Assembly: GCA_017302505.1 (NCBI GenBank) | Contig: JAFLDH010000018.1 | Coordinates: forward strand, 1-32,137 | Direction: 5' to 3' | Origin: Burkholderiales bacterium | Lineage (GTDB): Bacteria > Pseudomonadota > Gammaproteobacteria > Burkholderiales > Burkholderiaceae_C | Length of the DNA stretch: 32,137 bases | Shown here: positions 8,850-16,911 of the stretch, piece after piece | How the letters are laid out: every line of letters begins with the position of its first letter | Position numbering within the stretch: position 1 is the first letter of the stretch | Notes under the pieces: generated by a model | Database searches by the model: none | What the model saw: only the letters and a program-made list of their open reading frames with translations | What the model was told of the DNA's origin: nothing | Program-made: the position numbers and the translations under genes

Positions 8850-9584
8850 CTATTGTCGTGCATCGTGCAGGCGCCGCCGGACCTCGAGCAGGGCGCGCGC
8901 AAACAGCCAGCGTGAGTGCAGCTTGCGACGCATGGGCCGATTCGAGCGCGTGACGTTGTGCGCGTGGATTCGACGCGCAAGCGTGTCTTCGTCCAGATGC
9001 ACGATGACACCCGCGGCATTGGCGAGTTGCGCGATCCACAGGTCGTGCGACTCCACGTAGGCCGGGATCGGCAAAGCCAGATCCAGGAAATCGCGGCGCA
9101 AGGCCATCGCACAACCGAAGTAGCTGCGGCGTCCCGCGAAGATGCCAGCGATGTTGGCCATGCCGCGGCGCGAGTCGGCAGCACGCAGGCGATGCGCCGG
9201 AAACTGCATCGACTGACCTTGAGGATCAATGTGCGAGAAATTGCCAGCCACCACCGCGGCGCCGCTGACTTGCAGCGCCTGCAGCATGCGAGATACGCGG
9301 CCCGGCAGCCAGACGTCATCCTGGTCGGCCAGGAAGATCACCTGACCACGCGCCAGTCGCATGGCTCGCTCGAAAGTGCGTACATGCCGAAGGTTGCGTT
9401 CGTTCCTGTGAACGTGCAGTCGGGAGTCGCTCCACGATTGCAGCAGCGCCAACGTGTCGTCGCGCGAGCCATCGTCGACCACCACCACTTCGTCGTCGGG
9501 GCCGAGTTGGGAGAGTATCGACTCCAACTGCTCGGCAAGATAGGCCGCGCCGTTGTATGTGGCCATACAGACACTCACACTCAT
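8850..9584 (-). CDS. GT2 family glycosyltransferase
   Basis: A 244-residue GT-A fold enzyme. The N-terminus VSVCMATYNGA, VVDDGSRDDT at 35-44 and the metal-binding DQDD at 87-90 (FLADQDDVWLP) define GT2. It resembles O-antigen rhamnosyl/galactosyl type transferases that are cytoplasmic and peripheral to the inner membrane. Donor and linkage cannot be read. It begins 4 bases after the stop of the preceding GT2 gene and comes just before fnlABC, so it is an assembly enzyme for the same repeat unit. ATG start at 9584; length is at the short end of the family but complete. Confidence 0.87.
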   Translation of the reverse strand: MSVSVCMATYNGAAYLAEQLESILSQLGPDDEVVVVDDGSRDDTLALLQSWSDSRLHVHRNERNLRHVRTFERAMRLARGQVIFLADQDDVWLPGRVSRMLQALQVSGAAVVAGNFSHIDPQGQSMQFPAHRLRAADSRRGMANIAGIFAGRRSYFGCAMALRRDFLDLALPIPAYVESHDLWIAQLANAAGVIVHLDEDTLARRIHAHNVTRSNRPMRRKLHSRWLFARALLEVRRRLHDARQ

Positions 9585-9588
9585 CGTT

Positions 9589-10323
9589 TCAGCCCTTGAA
9601 CCAACGCTTCAAGCGGTGATACGCAGGGTGCAAGGCCAGCACGGCCAGCAACTGCATGCGGGTGGCCCGTCCGAACAGGTGATCGATCGCGTACTTCTGG
9701 CTGGTTGTCTGCAGGCCGGCGGACACGCCACGCACATCGATGCAGGCCAGCGTGCGCTGCAGCACCACCCGGCGCACGTCTGGACAGGCCAGCAGACTGC
9801 AAAAGAACAGGTAGTCGGCCGTGCTGAAGCCTCGGGCACTGACATAACCGCCGAAGCGTTGGTGCAGGCTGCGGCTGTACAGCACGGCTTGGTGGTTGAA
9901 GTAGGCGCGCTCCGGTGCCGGCGTGCAAAGCACGCGCCGCTCGTCTGCTTCAAGCCTTTCCCAGGCGCCAAAGACCACCTGTTCCACGCCGGGTTGTGCC
10001 ACGGCCAATGCGGCAGCCAATGCATCAGTGTCGGCAAAGACGTCGCCGCAGTTCATCATCAGCACGTACTCGCCGCGGGCCAAGGTTGCGCCCTTGTTCA
10101 TCGCGTCGTAGATGCCGCGGTCTGGCTCGGATACGAAGCGTGCAATGGCTGAACCATAGCGCTGCACCACGGCCTGGGTGCCGTCGGTGGAGCCGCCGTC
10201 GACGACCACCGCTTCGAACTCCGCACCACGCTGGCTCAGCACGGAGTCAAGGGTACGTGCAATCTGCGTCGCACCGTTGTAGACGACCGTGATGATGCTT
10301 GCGCGTGGACTTGCCGGCGTCAT
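9589..10323 (-). CDS. GT2 family glycosyltransferase (WcaE-like)
   Basis: Predicted 244 residues from ATG 10323; a longer open frame upstream is only the shadow of the polymerase gene. ITVVYNGATQIARTL opens the protein, VDGGSTDGT lies at 41-49, and SEPDRGIYDAMNKG at 65-78 is the hallmark of the WcaE-like GT2 group. NCGD at 91-94 takes the place of the usual metal-binding triad. FNHQAVLYSR is a further conserved acceptor-side motif. The donor is unknown. The gene starts 14 bases after the polymerase-like gene and is followed after 4 bases by a second GT2 gene. Confidence 0.87.
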   Translation of the reverse strand: MTPASPRASIITVVYNGATQIARTLDSVLSQRGAEFEAVVVDGGSTDGTQAVVQRYGSAIARFVSEPDRGIYDAMNKGATLARGEYVLMMNCGDVFADTDALAAALAVAQPGVEQVVFGAWERLEADERRVLCTPAPERAYFNHQAVLYSRSLHQRFGGYVSARGFSTADYLFFCSLLACPDVRRVVLQRTLACIDVRGVSAGLQTTSQKYAIDHLFGRATRMQLLAVLALHPAYHRLKRWFKG

Positions 10324-10337
10324 GGCGAACGGTGGGC

Positions 10338-11531
10338 TCAGAAGAAACTCGACAGCATGAGGGGGGTTGGCCTCAGATACGCCCCGCCTTCGCCCGCCGC
10401 GAACGCGGCCACCTTGTACAGGAGCAGCACATTCAGAACCACAGGCAAGAGGCCGCGTGCACGATGTGCAAACATTTGCCAGACGATGAAGCCCGTGGCC
10501 ACCGAATGCACGATCAGCGTGGTGCGCAGCGAAGCCAAGGGAATTGGCAGCAGCATGAAGTGCACCGCGCCGGTCATCCAAGGCAAGACCAGCCATGGCC
10601 GTGTGGCCGGATCCGGCCGCAGGCGGCAGGCCAGCAGCGATACCAGCGAAAGCAGTCCGAGCACGACCACCATGCGAAGTGAGCCGATGTCGGCATCCGC
10701 CGAGGCATCCTCTTGGTCGACGTAGTACTGCAACTTGTCGGCTACCGCTTGCGGAACGATGTCGAGCGCAGCGAGCAAGGGCACGAAGTAGAGGCGCAGT
10801 ACCAGCATGGCGCCGAGGATGGCCAGCCATCCAAGCCAGCCCCGGCGTGCCAGCAGCCAGAGCGCATAGAAAGGCAGCGCGGTGAGATGAAGGCTCGATG
10901 CCAGCGCCAAGAACAGCCATCGTCGAGGCCGAGTTGCCGCGCCAAAGGCAAACAGCAGCACGATGAGCGACAGGAACTGCCGGGCCAGCTGCGTGGCGAA
11001 GTAGATGTTGAGCAGCACCAGGCAGATGCCGACCAGCGCCGGGGTCGTGCTGCCTTGTGCGCTGCCTGGCCTTGTCTCCGCCCACAACCACATCGACAGG
11101 CTCGCGGTCAGCGCAAGGCAAAACATCAGACCATTGACGCTGAGCGGCGGCAGGAGCCACGACCAGACCCACATCAGCAGTGGCAGTGTCAGCTCCAGGC
11201 CACCACCGAAATGGGTCAGCCAGTAAAGGTCGCCAGCCGCGAGTTCACTGTAGATCTCGTGATACACAAAGATGTCTGCCGACGGATCATCGGGATCGAG
11301 TGGCCGGGACCCCGCCATGATCGCCAGCGCGATGGCGGTTGCAAGCCCAAGTATCCATCGCGCCTCTCGTGGCGTGTGCGCGGGCAAGTTGATCAACAGG
11401 AATGCGCACAACGCGAACGATGCCAGCGGCGACAAGCCCAGCAGCAACACGGCAACAACCGAGAGCACAAGCTCTGTCCGAACGCCGGTTGCTGGTGGCG
11501 TAGGGTTCAGGGCGATGGGCTGGGCGGTCAT
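10338..11531 (-). CDS. Polytopic membrane protein, EpsG-like; candidate O-antigen polymerase (Wzy)
   Basis: A 397-residue protein rich in hydrophobic segments (about ten). After the second or third segment comes a polar stretch with D86-x3-Y90 and H91EIY, then LARQFLSLIVLL (R184-Q185) and ASSLHLTALPFY (H215). This pattern is typical of EpsG-family polysaccharide polymerases. Wzy proteins are poorly conserved, so the call rests on topology, these sparse motifs and context: the locus has one Wzx, one Wzz-like protein and no other polymerase candidate. It would join lipid-linked repeats at the periplasmic face of the inner membrane. A membrane glycosyltransferase is the main alternative. Confidence 0.68.
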   Translation of the reverse strand: MTAQPIALNPTPPATGVRTELVLSVVAVLLLGLSPLASFALCAFLLINLPAHTPREARWILGLATAIALAIMAGSRPLDPDDPSADIFVYHEIYSELAAGDLYWLTHFGGGLELTLPLLMWVWSWLLPPLSVNGLMFCLALTASLSMWLWAETRPGSAQGSTTPALVGICLVLLNIYFATQLARQFLSLIVLLFAFGAATRPRRWLFLALASSLHLTALPFYALWLLARRGWLGWLAILGAMLVLRLYFVPLLAALDIVPQAVADKLQYYVDQEDASADADIGSLRMVVVLGLLSLVSLLACRLRPDPATRPWLVLPWMTGAVHFMLLPIPLASLRTTLIVHSVATGFIVWQMFAHRARGLLPVVLNVLLLYKVAAFAAGEGGAYLRPTPLMLSSFF

Positions 11532-11558
11532 CTGCGGCGGGCCGGCATGTGCCAGTTT

Positions 11559-12329
11559 TCAGAGGCGAGTGAAGTGGTAGTAGCCGTCGTCCAGACGCAA
11601 TGCGCGGAAGACGGGATTGTCATAGACCCGACTGGGATGGAATCGCACAGGCAGTGGGCGCAGGCCTGCAGCCCGCGCCAGGCGCAACATCGCGGCGCGG
11701 CTGAGCATGTTGACGTGTTCATCGGCTTCAGTGAACACGTTGAGTTGGGGCCTGCTGACTCGGGCGCGAACCCAACTCGATCGCCCAAGGGCGTCGCGCA
11801 GCCAGTCCAGCGGCGGAACCGCGACCACCATCAATCCGTCGTCGCTCAACAACCCGGCCGCCAAGCGCAGGAACGGCAAAGGATGAAGAATGTGCTCCAA
11901 CACGTTGTCGACCAACACCAGGTCGTACTGGCCATTTGTCTGTTCGTCCAGGTAGCCCGTCGCCACGTCCAGGCCTCTTTGCCGGGCGTGTTCGGCCAGG
12001 TACCGGTTGGGCTCCAGGCCGCGCGCCTGCCAGCCATGGGCTGCTGCCAGCTCCACCGAAAATCCGATCCCTGCGCCTATGTCGATGAATCGTCCGGGTT
12101 CGCGTAGGCTGGCCAGGTGTTCGAACAGGCGTGCGTAGCGGGCACGGATCGGTGCTGCGTGGGCCATGTAGTAGCCCGTCAGGTCGACGGCGTCGTAGTC
12201 GACCGGGCCGCCATCCGACCAGTAGGCGCGGCAGGTGCGGCACCGATACACCGGCACGTCGATGCCATGACGACTGTTGTGCAAGTCGAAGGCCTTGCAC
12301 GTCGTCCCGCCGCAGGCGCGACAGTTCAT
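11559..12329 (-). CDS. Class I SAM methyltransferase with N-terminal four-cysteine motif
   Basis: A 256-residue protein. Two Cys-x2-Cys pairs (C3/C6 and C30/C33) probably bind zinc in front of the methyltransferase fold. Motif I is DIGAGIG (83-89); LVDNVLEHILHP is the usual motif around the middle strand, and VVAVPPLDW the later strand. Related proteins in sugar clusters include C- and O-methyltransferases, and substrate cannot be chosen from sequence. ATG at 12329 overlaps the stop of the preceding FkbM-like gene (ATGA), so the two proteins are probably made together. The next gene, the Wzy candidate, begins 27 bases later. Confidence 0.83.
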   Translation of the reverse strand: MNCRACGGTTCKAFDLHNSRHGIDVPVYRCRTCRAYWSDGGPVDYDAVDLTGYYMAHAAPIRARYARLFEHLASLREPGRFIDIGAGIGFSVELAAAHGWQARGLEPNRYLAEHARQRGLDVATGYLDEQTNGQYDLVLVDNVLEHILHPLPFLRLAAGLLSDDGLMVVAVPPLDWLRDALGRSSWVRARVSRPQLNVFTEADEHVNMLSRAAMLRLARAAGLRPLPVRFHPSRVYDNPVFRALRLDDGYYHFTRL

Positions 12330-13276
12330 AGCCGTTCTTCGCGACCGGTTTCCACATCGACGACAGGCAGCCCTTGCAGCAGCTGCAATTGCCGATGTGC
12401 AGGTTCAAAACTCAGATGCCCGTGCGGGTCGCGGCTCTCGCGATAACTCGAGGGCGCGTAGGCCTGCTCCGCGCTCAACACCTGAAATCGATCGGTGACC
12501 AGATCGTTGCGCAGGTAGAAAGCATTGTTTCCGGCGCTGTTGGTGCCGACCAGCGAGTAGCCGCGCTGCCGCGCCAGCAGCGTCATGGCCGCCAGCGAAG
12601 CGCCCCAGTACAGATGGCTTGAATGGGCCTTGGAGCGCTGGAAATCCGGCCTGTAGGGCACTGTCAGTGCGCGGATCGGCCCAAACACTGCGTTGTACTC
12701 GCACACAAGTATCCGCGGCGTGAAACCCGTGATGGCCTGCAGGACGTGGAAGTCATTGCCGTCCAGATCGATCGACAAAATGCCCAGATCCGGACCGAAG
12801 CCACTTTTCGCCAGCAGTTCGTTGATGTTGTCGCGGGTGACGAAGGCTTCGATCGCATTCAACTGGTGCTGCCAGTAGAAGGGCGCCGACTTCATGCGTG
12901 CGATGTTTGCCGCGGATCCATCAATGACAAAGCCTTGCCAATTGTCCTTTGTCATCAGGTACCGACAGTTCGATTCGAAGAAATCCTCGACGCCGAACTC
13001 GATGAAGTTGCGGTGGGCGATCGGAACGATCTGGGTCAGGTGCTGCAGGATGCCGTCCTCGCCCCACTGCGAGAAGACCTTGAACTCGTAGTCCTGCAGG
13101 TTCGTTGACGTGCGACCTGCATTCAGGGTGGCCAGGATGCGACCTTGGTTTACCTTCACCTGATCGAGCTTTTCGTCGATGAGGCCCACCCGATTCAGCG
13201 TGTGCTTCAGTTTCTTGACGAGGGTGATGGGGGAAATCATCTGGAGGACCCTTGCACTTGGGATGATCGTCGGCAT
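12326..13276 (-). CDS. FkbM-like / SAM-methyltransferase-fold protein of unknown substrate
   Basis: Predicted 316 residues from the ATG at 13276, which overlaps the upstream stop as TGATG; ATG 13288 and ATG 13240 are alternatives. A basic N-terminus with a short coiled-coil-like stretch (residues 20-55) precedes a Rossmann-like domain: SQWGEDGIL (69-77), FIEFGVED (91-98), IDGSAAN (118-124) and SIDLDGND (168-175). FkbM enzymes have a similar acidic strand (KIDVEGAE type), but motif I here is EFGVED rather than DVGAN, so it is a distant relative at best. I have seen such proteins in glycan clusters as putative methyltransferases. Function is not established. Confidence 0.72.
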   Translation of the reverse strand: MPTIIPSARVLQMISPITLVKKLKHTLNRVGLIDEKLDQVKVNQGRILATLNAGRTSTNLQDYEFKVFSQWGEDGILQHLTQIVPIAHRNFIEFGVEDFFESNCRYLMTKDNWQGFVIDGSAANIARMKSAPFYWQHQLNAIEAFVTRDNINELLAKSGFGPDLGILSIDLDGNDFHVLQAITGFTPRILVCEYNAVFGPIRALTVPYRPDFQRSKAHSSHLYWGASLAAMTLLARQRGYSLVGTNSAGNNAFYLRNDLVTDRFQVLSAEQAYAPSSYRESRDPHGHLSFEPAHRQLQLLQGLPVVDVETGREERL

Positions 13277-14502
13277 CAGGGCCAACATGCCCGCCGTTGC
13301 GCGTAGCCGGTGAGCACGGATTCAAGAGTGCGCCGTCGCGCATCATCGTCGTCCAGCATCGACAGCACCTTGGCGACCTGTTCGGCGTCGACCCGCGGCT
13401 GTCCGGCGCGGCGTGACAGTACTAGCGCATGCAAGGCGTCGGACAGCGTGGCAGGGTCGGCCAGATCGATCCCGTACACGACGTCACTCAGGCCGCTGGC
13501 CGCCGCCAGTACCGATGGGTAGACCACCGGAGTGCCCAGTCGCAACGCCTCCAGCGGTGGCAGGTTCGTTGGGCCGAAGTAGGTTGGCATCACCAACGCC
13601 AGAGCCTGACTGTAAAGAGGAGCCATCAACGTGTCCGGCACGAATCCGGCAAGGTGAACATGGCCGATCAGACCCAGTGATTCGGCCATTGATCGAACGT
13701 GCGCCTGCGTGCCTCCAGCATCTCCACCGGCAAAGACCGCATGCAGTTGGACGTTGTGCCGTTGCTTCAGCAGCGCCATGGCCTGCAAGACGTAGACGTG
13801 GTTCTTGTGGGCCCAGAACTGAGCGGGATAGAACACATAGTCGCCGTCAATGCCGAATCGAGCGCGGATGTCCACGTCGGCAACGTCACCTGCGGACGGT
13901 GCGGTCTGCATCGAAGGCGACGACCTCAACACGCGCACCCGCGCCGGGTCTAGCGCATAGCGTCGCACGAGATTGGCGGTACCGAGTTCGGAGTCGCTGA
14001 AGACGGCCACAGCCTTGGGAAGTACATCTCGGTAGTACTGCTCCCGCTTCTCGAACTCACGGTCTGCGCGGACCTCCGGAAACTCGAGTTCATCGCGGTG
14101 ACAGAGGTCCCATACCGTCAACAGGAAGTTGGTCCGTTCCAGGTCCAATGCCAGGTCGCTCGGCGACGTGAAGTAGACCAGGTCGACGCCAGCATCTTCG
14201 AATGCGCGCTCGAAGCCATTGGCCCCAAACAACCGGCGTACTCTTCTCAGCAACCCTGGCCGGCGAACCCTTCTTCGGACCGACAGCATCGCTTCGGCGA
14301 CCCTGCTCAAAGGCACCAGGACGGCAGACAGCCCCAGGCTGTTCAAGAGGTCCTTTGTCTCGGCATGCGGCGTGAAGGCAGTGACCGACCAACCAGGCAG
14401 GCACAGACGAGTGGTCAGAAGGGCGGCGTTCAACGATTGTTGATAGCCGCCACCGGCGTGCAGGCGTTCCGAGACGAAAACGCCCAACTTGAACTGCCGC
14501 AT
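13276..14502 (-). CDS. GT4 family glycosyltransferase
   Basis: Predicted 408 residues from ATG 14502, where the conserved GT-B N-terminus begins (KLGVFVSERL, then AGGGYQQSL at 16-24). An ATG at 14595 would add 31 charged residues that look unlike the family. The C-terminal half has YPAQFWAHKNH, LAGFVPD and the acidic PTYFGPTNLPPLEALRLGTPV motif that binds the nucleotide-sugar phosphate in GT4 enzymes. The donor is unknown. A 76-base gap separates it from the methyltransferase before it, the largest gap inside the minus-strand unit; its stop is TGATG-coupled to the FkbM-like gene. Confidence 0.85.
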   Translation of the reverse strand: MRQFKLGVFVSERLHAGGGYQQSLNAALLTTRLCLPGWSVTAFTPHAETKDLLNSLGLSAVLVPLSRVAEAMLSVRRRVRRPGLLRRVRRLFGANGFERAFEDAGVDLVYFTSPSDLALDLERTNFLLTVWDLCHRDELEFPEVRADREFEKREQYYRDVLPKAVAVFSDSELGTANLVRRYALDPARVRVLRSSPSMQTAPSAGDVADVDIRARFGIDGDYVFYPAQFWAHKNHVYVLQAMALLKQRHNVQLHAVFAGGDAGGTQAHVRSMAESLGLIGHVHLAGFVPDTLMAPLYSQALALVMPTYFGPTNLPPLEALRLGTPVVYPSVLAAASGLSDVVYGIDLADPATLSDALHALVLSRRAGQPRVDAEQVAKVLSMLDDDDARRRTLESVLTGYAQRRACWP

Positions 14503-14578
14503 CGTGGGCTGGTCGCTCAAGCGTCGATCCTTCGCGCTGCGCCTCGCTCGATGCGGGCGTCGAGTCGGCTCGTCGAGA

Positions 14579-15334
14579 TCATCGCTTGACTGCAATCACC
14601 GTTCCCGTCCAGGCGTCGAAGCCCAGCGGTTGGTGGCTCTGGCAGCGGTACGCACCGACGATCTGCAATCCGTGAGCAGCCGACAAGCCTTGCAGCTCTG
14701 GCAGGAAGAGGTAGCGCATGCGATGCGTCTCCTCGAAGCGATGCACGGCTTGCGTGGCCTGCTCGGTCAGCAGGATTCGATAGCGGACGTCAACGCAGTT
14801 CTCGTTGGGAAAGAAGATGGGCTCTGCGATGCGCAGCACTGTAGAGCTTTCGTTCGACATCTCCTTGACACGGACCACCGGCCGGTCGCTCAGGACGCCT
14901 GGTCCATACCAAAAGTCGAAGACGAAGGCACCCCCGCTTCGCAGATGGACCGAGGCGGTCGCGAACGCGCGATCCAGGTCTTCGTTGCTGCTCTGGTAGC
15001 TGAACACATGGAAGAGGGAGACCACGGCGTCGAAGCGCCGGTCCAGTCTCAGCGCACGGACGTCAGCGACTTCGAACGCATGGCCTGGCAATGCAGCGAA
15101 GCGCTCCACCGCCTGTCGCACCATGGGCTCGCTGAGGTCCACGCCATGCATTCGAAATCCGGACGCCGCGAAAAGCTCGGCGTGGCGTCCGGTTCCACAG
15201 CCCAACTCGAGCATGTCGCCGCCATGTATGCCTGCAGCCGACAGAAGTTTCAATACATAGTCTGCTTCGCCTGCATAGTCCTTGTCCTTGTAGAGCAGGT
15301 CGTAGTAGGCCGCGTAGGCGTCGAAGACTTTCAT
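14579..15334 (-). CDS. Class I SAM methyltransferase, DesVI/TylM1-like (probable amino-sugar N-methyltransferase)
   Basis: A 251-residue protein. The N-terminal AYYDLLYKDKDYAGEADY, ELGCGTG at 43-49, GVDLSEPMV, FDAVVSLFHVFSY and the SGGAFVFDFWYGPGV stretch match, in order and spacing, the layout I recall for DesVI/TylM1 enzymes, which N,N-dimethylate amino groups of dTDP-amino-hexoses. The ATG overlaps the stop of a perosamine-synthase-like aminotransferase (ATGA), and a cupin precedes that. The simplest reading is N-methylation of the 4-amino group just installed. Membership of the methyltransferase superfamily is certain; the N-methyl assignment is inference, and O-methylation remains possible. 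Confidence 0.82.
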   Translation of the reverse strand: MKVFDAYAAYYDLLYKDKDYAGEADYVLKLLSAAGIHGGDMLELGCGTGRHAELFAASGFRMHGVDLSEPMVRQAVERFAALPGHAFEVADVRALRLDRRFDAVVSLFHVFSYQSSNEDLDRAFATASVHLRSGGAFVFDFWYGPGVLSDRPVVRVKEMSNESSTVLRIAEPIFFPNENCVDVRYRILLTEQATQAVHRFEETHRMRYLFLPELQGLSAAHGLQIVGAYRCQSHQPLGFDAWTGTVIAVKR

Positions 15335-16458
15335 GACAGGATCTGGCGCAATGCGATGGCGGATCTTTCGATCTGTTCCGGTCTGAGCGCCATGCCCGAT
15401 GGGAGGTAGAAGCCGCGCCGGGCGATGCGCTCGGCCACCGGGTGACGGTCGTCTGCGAACAGCCCCATGCGGCGAAACACGGGCTGTTCGTGCATCGGCC
15501 AGAAGAACGGCCTGGTCCCAACGCCCAGTCGGGCCAGGCGGGACATCGCCTCTGCGGCGTCAAAGTCGACGGAATCCTTCAGCACCAATCCGAAGACCCA
15601 ATAGATGCTGCTCGCATAGTCGGTCTGTGCGGGTGCCAACTCGATGTCCACCAGATCCCCAAGCAGGTCCCGGTAGCGCGCACCCATGGCGCGCTTGCGG
15701 GCCGCGAACTCGTCCAGTCGTTCCAGTTGAGCCAATCCCAAAGCCGCCTGCAGGTTGGTCATGCGGAAATTCCAGCCAAGCTCTTCGTGCACAAAGCGTC
15801 GTCCAGCCACGAAGCACAGGTTGCGCAGGCTGCGGCAACGCTCGGCCAACTCGTCGCTGTCGGTGACGATCATGCCGCCCTCGCCAGTCGTCACATGCTT
15901 GTTCGGGTAGAAGCTGAAGGTGCTGATATCGCCGAAGCTGCCGCAGGGTAGTCCCTTGTAGGTCTGCCCGTGCATCTCGGCGGCGTCTTCGATGATGGCC
16001 AGCCCGTTCTCCCTCGCAAGTTGCATCAACGGGTCCATGTCGACCGGCAGCCCGTAGAGATGCACGGGCATGATGGCTCGGGTGCGCGGTCCAATGCGTG
16101 CCCGCACCTGATCCACGTCCATGTTCCAGGTGTGTGGGTCGCAATCGACGACCACCGGGACCGCACCTGCGCGTACCACCGCCGCAGCGCAAGAGATGAT
16201 CGTGAAGGTGGGCAATATGACCTCGTCGCCAGGCCCCAGTCGAAGGGCGGCCACTGCCGCATCCAGCGCGACCGATCCATTGCATACCGCAATCCCGTGC
16301 TTGCGTCCCACTCTGCGGGCGAAGCGCTGCTCGAACTCCGCGACGAACGGACCCTCGGACGAGATCCAGCCGGTGTCAATGCATTGGGCCAGATAGGCCT
16401 TCTCGTTGCCGTCCAGCAGGGGTTCATTGACGGCGATGAACTCGCTGCTCGTCGTCAT
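15331..16458 (-). CDS. per: GDP-perosamine synthase-like aminotransferase (DegT/DnrJ/EryC1/StrS)
   Basis: A 375-residue PLP enzyme. FIAVNEPLLDGNEKAYL, TGWISSEGPFV, EDAAEMHGQTYKG and GDISTFSFYPNKHVTTGEGG (Schiff-base lysine K187) follow perosamine synthases (RfbE/Per) closely in wording and spacing. It should aminate GDP-4-keto-6-deoxy-D-mannose with glutamate to give GDP-perosamine. The needed ketosugar comes from gmd, present at 21861-22982. The start overlaps the cupin stop and its stop overlaps the next methyltransferase start (both ATGA). No N-acetyl- or N-formyltransferase is nearby. A different 4-keto-6-deoxy substrate is the alternative. Confidence 0.8.
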   Translation of the reverse strand: MTTSSEFIAVNEPLLDGNEKAYLAQCIDTGWISSEGPFVAEFEQRFARRVGRKHGIAVCNGSVALDAAVAALRLGPGDEVILPTFTIISCAAAVVRAGAVPVVVDCDPHTWNMDVDQVRARIGPRTRAIMPVHLYGLPVDMDPLMQLARENGLAIIEDAAEMHGQTYKGLPCGSFGDISTFSFYPNKHVTTGEGGMIVTDSDELAERCRSLRNLCFVAGRRFVHEELGWNFRMTNLQAALGLAQLERLDEFAARKRAMGARYRDLLGDLVDIELAPAQTDYASSIYWVFGLVLKDSVDFDAAEAMSRLARLGVGTRPFFWPMHEQPVFRRMGLFADDRHPVAERIARRGFYLPSGMALRPEQIERSAIALRQILS

Positions 16459-16886
16459 GACACCACCCGAATCTGTGCGGCAGGTACCGGTGCAAAGCGC
16501 GTCTTGTCGGCTTCACCCGCATACGGACCTTGTTTGACCTCGACAATCTCAGTCGGCTCAAGCATCTCAAAGCCATGTCCGCCATAGGCCAACAGCACCA
16601 CGTCGCCCGCCTCCAGGATACGGCTCTCGATGTAGTGCTGGTCCTCGGCGTAGAAGTCGATGCGCAGGCGCCCCGAACGAATGAACAGAACCTCCTTCGT
16701 GTACTGCACCTGGCGTTCGACGGCGTTGTGCACATGCGGCGCGATGACGTAGCCCGCCGGTCGATTCATGTAGGCGAGTTGCTGCGAAAAGTCATCTGGG
16801 GTGAAGAACTCGATGCCCTCGGCCCGATGACTTCGTCCGAGAATCAGGGCCAGCAGTTTGCCCTCGTGCGTCAGCTTTGTGATCAT
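16455..16886 (-). CDS. Cupin-fold protein, probable sugar-nucleotide modifying or binding
   Basis: Predicted 143 residues from ATG 16886, with AGGA about 6 bases upstream; a longer TTG-initiated frame is less likely. The single cupin barrel has PHVHN (H51, H53), a following acidic/Gln stretch, KEVLFIRSGRLRIDFY, LEAGDVVLLAYGGHGFEM with H104. These are standard metal-ligand positions. Such small cupins occur in O-antigen clusters as epimerase-, isomerase- or formyl-related accessories, and no reaction is established for this type. It is ATGA-coupled to the perosamine-synthase-like gene, which suggests action on the same sugar. Function is unassigned. Confidence 0.75.
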   Translation of the reverse strand: MITKLTHEGKLLALILGRSHRAEGIEFFTPDDFSQQLAYMNRPAGYVIAPHVHNAVERQVQYTKEVLFIRSGRLRIDFYAEDQHYIESRILEAGDVVLLAYGGHGFEMLEPTEIVEVKQGPYAGEADKTRFAPVPAAQIRVVS

Positions 16887-16911
16887 GGTTCCGTCCTGCA
16901 GCCTGTGTCGA

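Noticed and set aside
10713-12107. 464-codon open frame on the plus strand
   Set aside because: Rich in Gln, Arg and His with no domain; it is antisense to the EpsG-like protein and a methyltransferase, both well supported.
14503-14595. Longer start for the GT4 gene (ATG 14595)
   Set aside because: It would add 31 charged residues before the conserved GT-B N-terminus and overlap the previous gene by 17 bases; ATG 14502 fits the family better.
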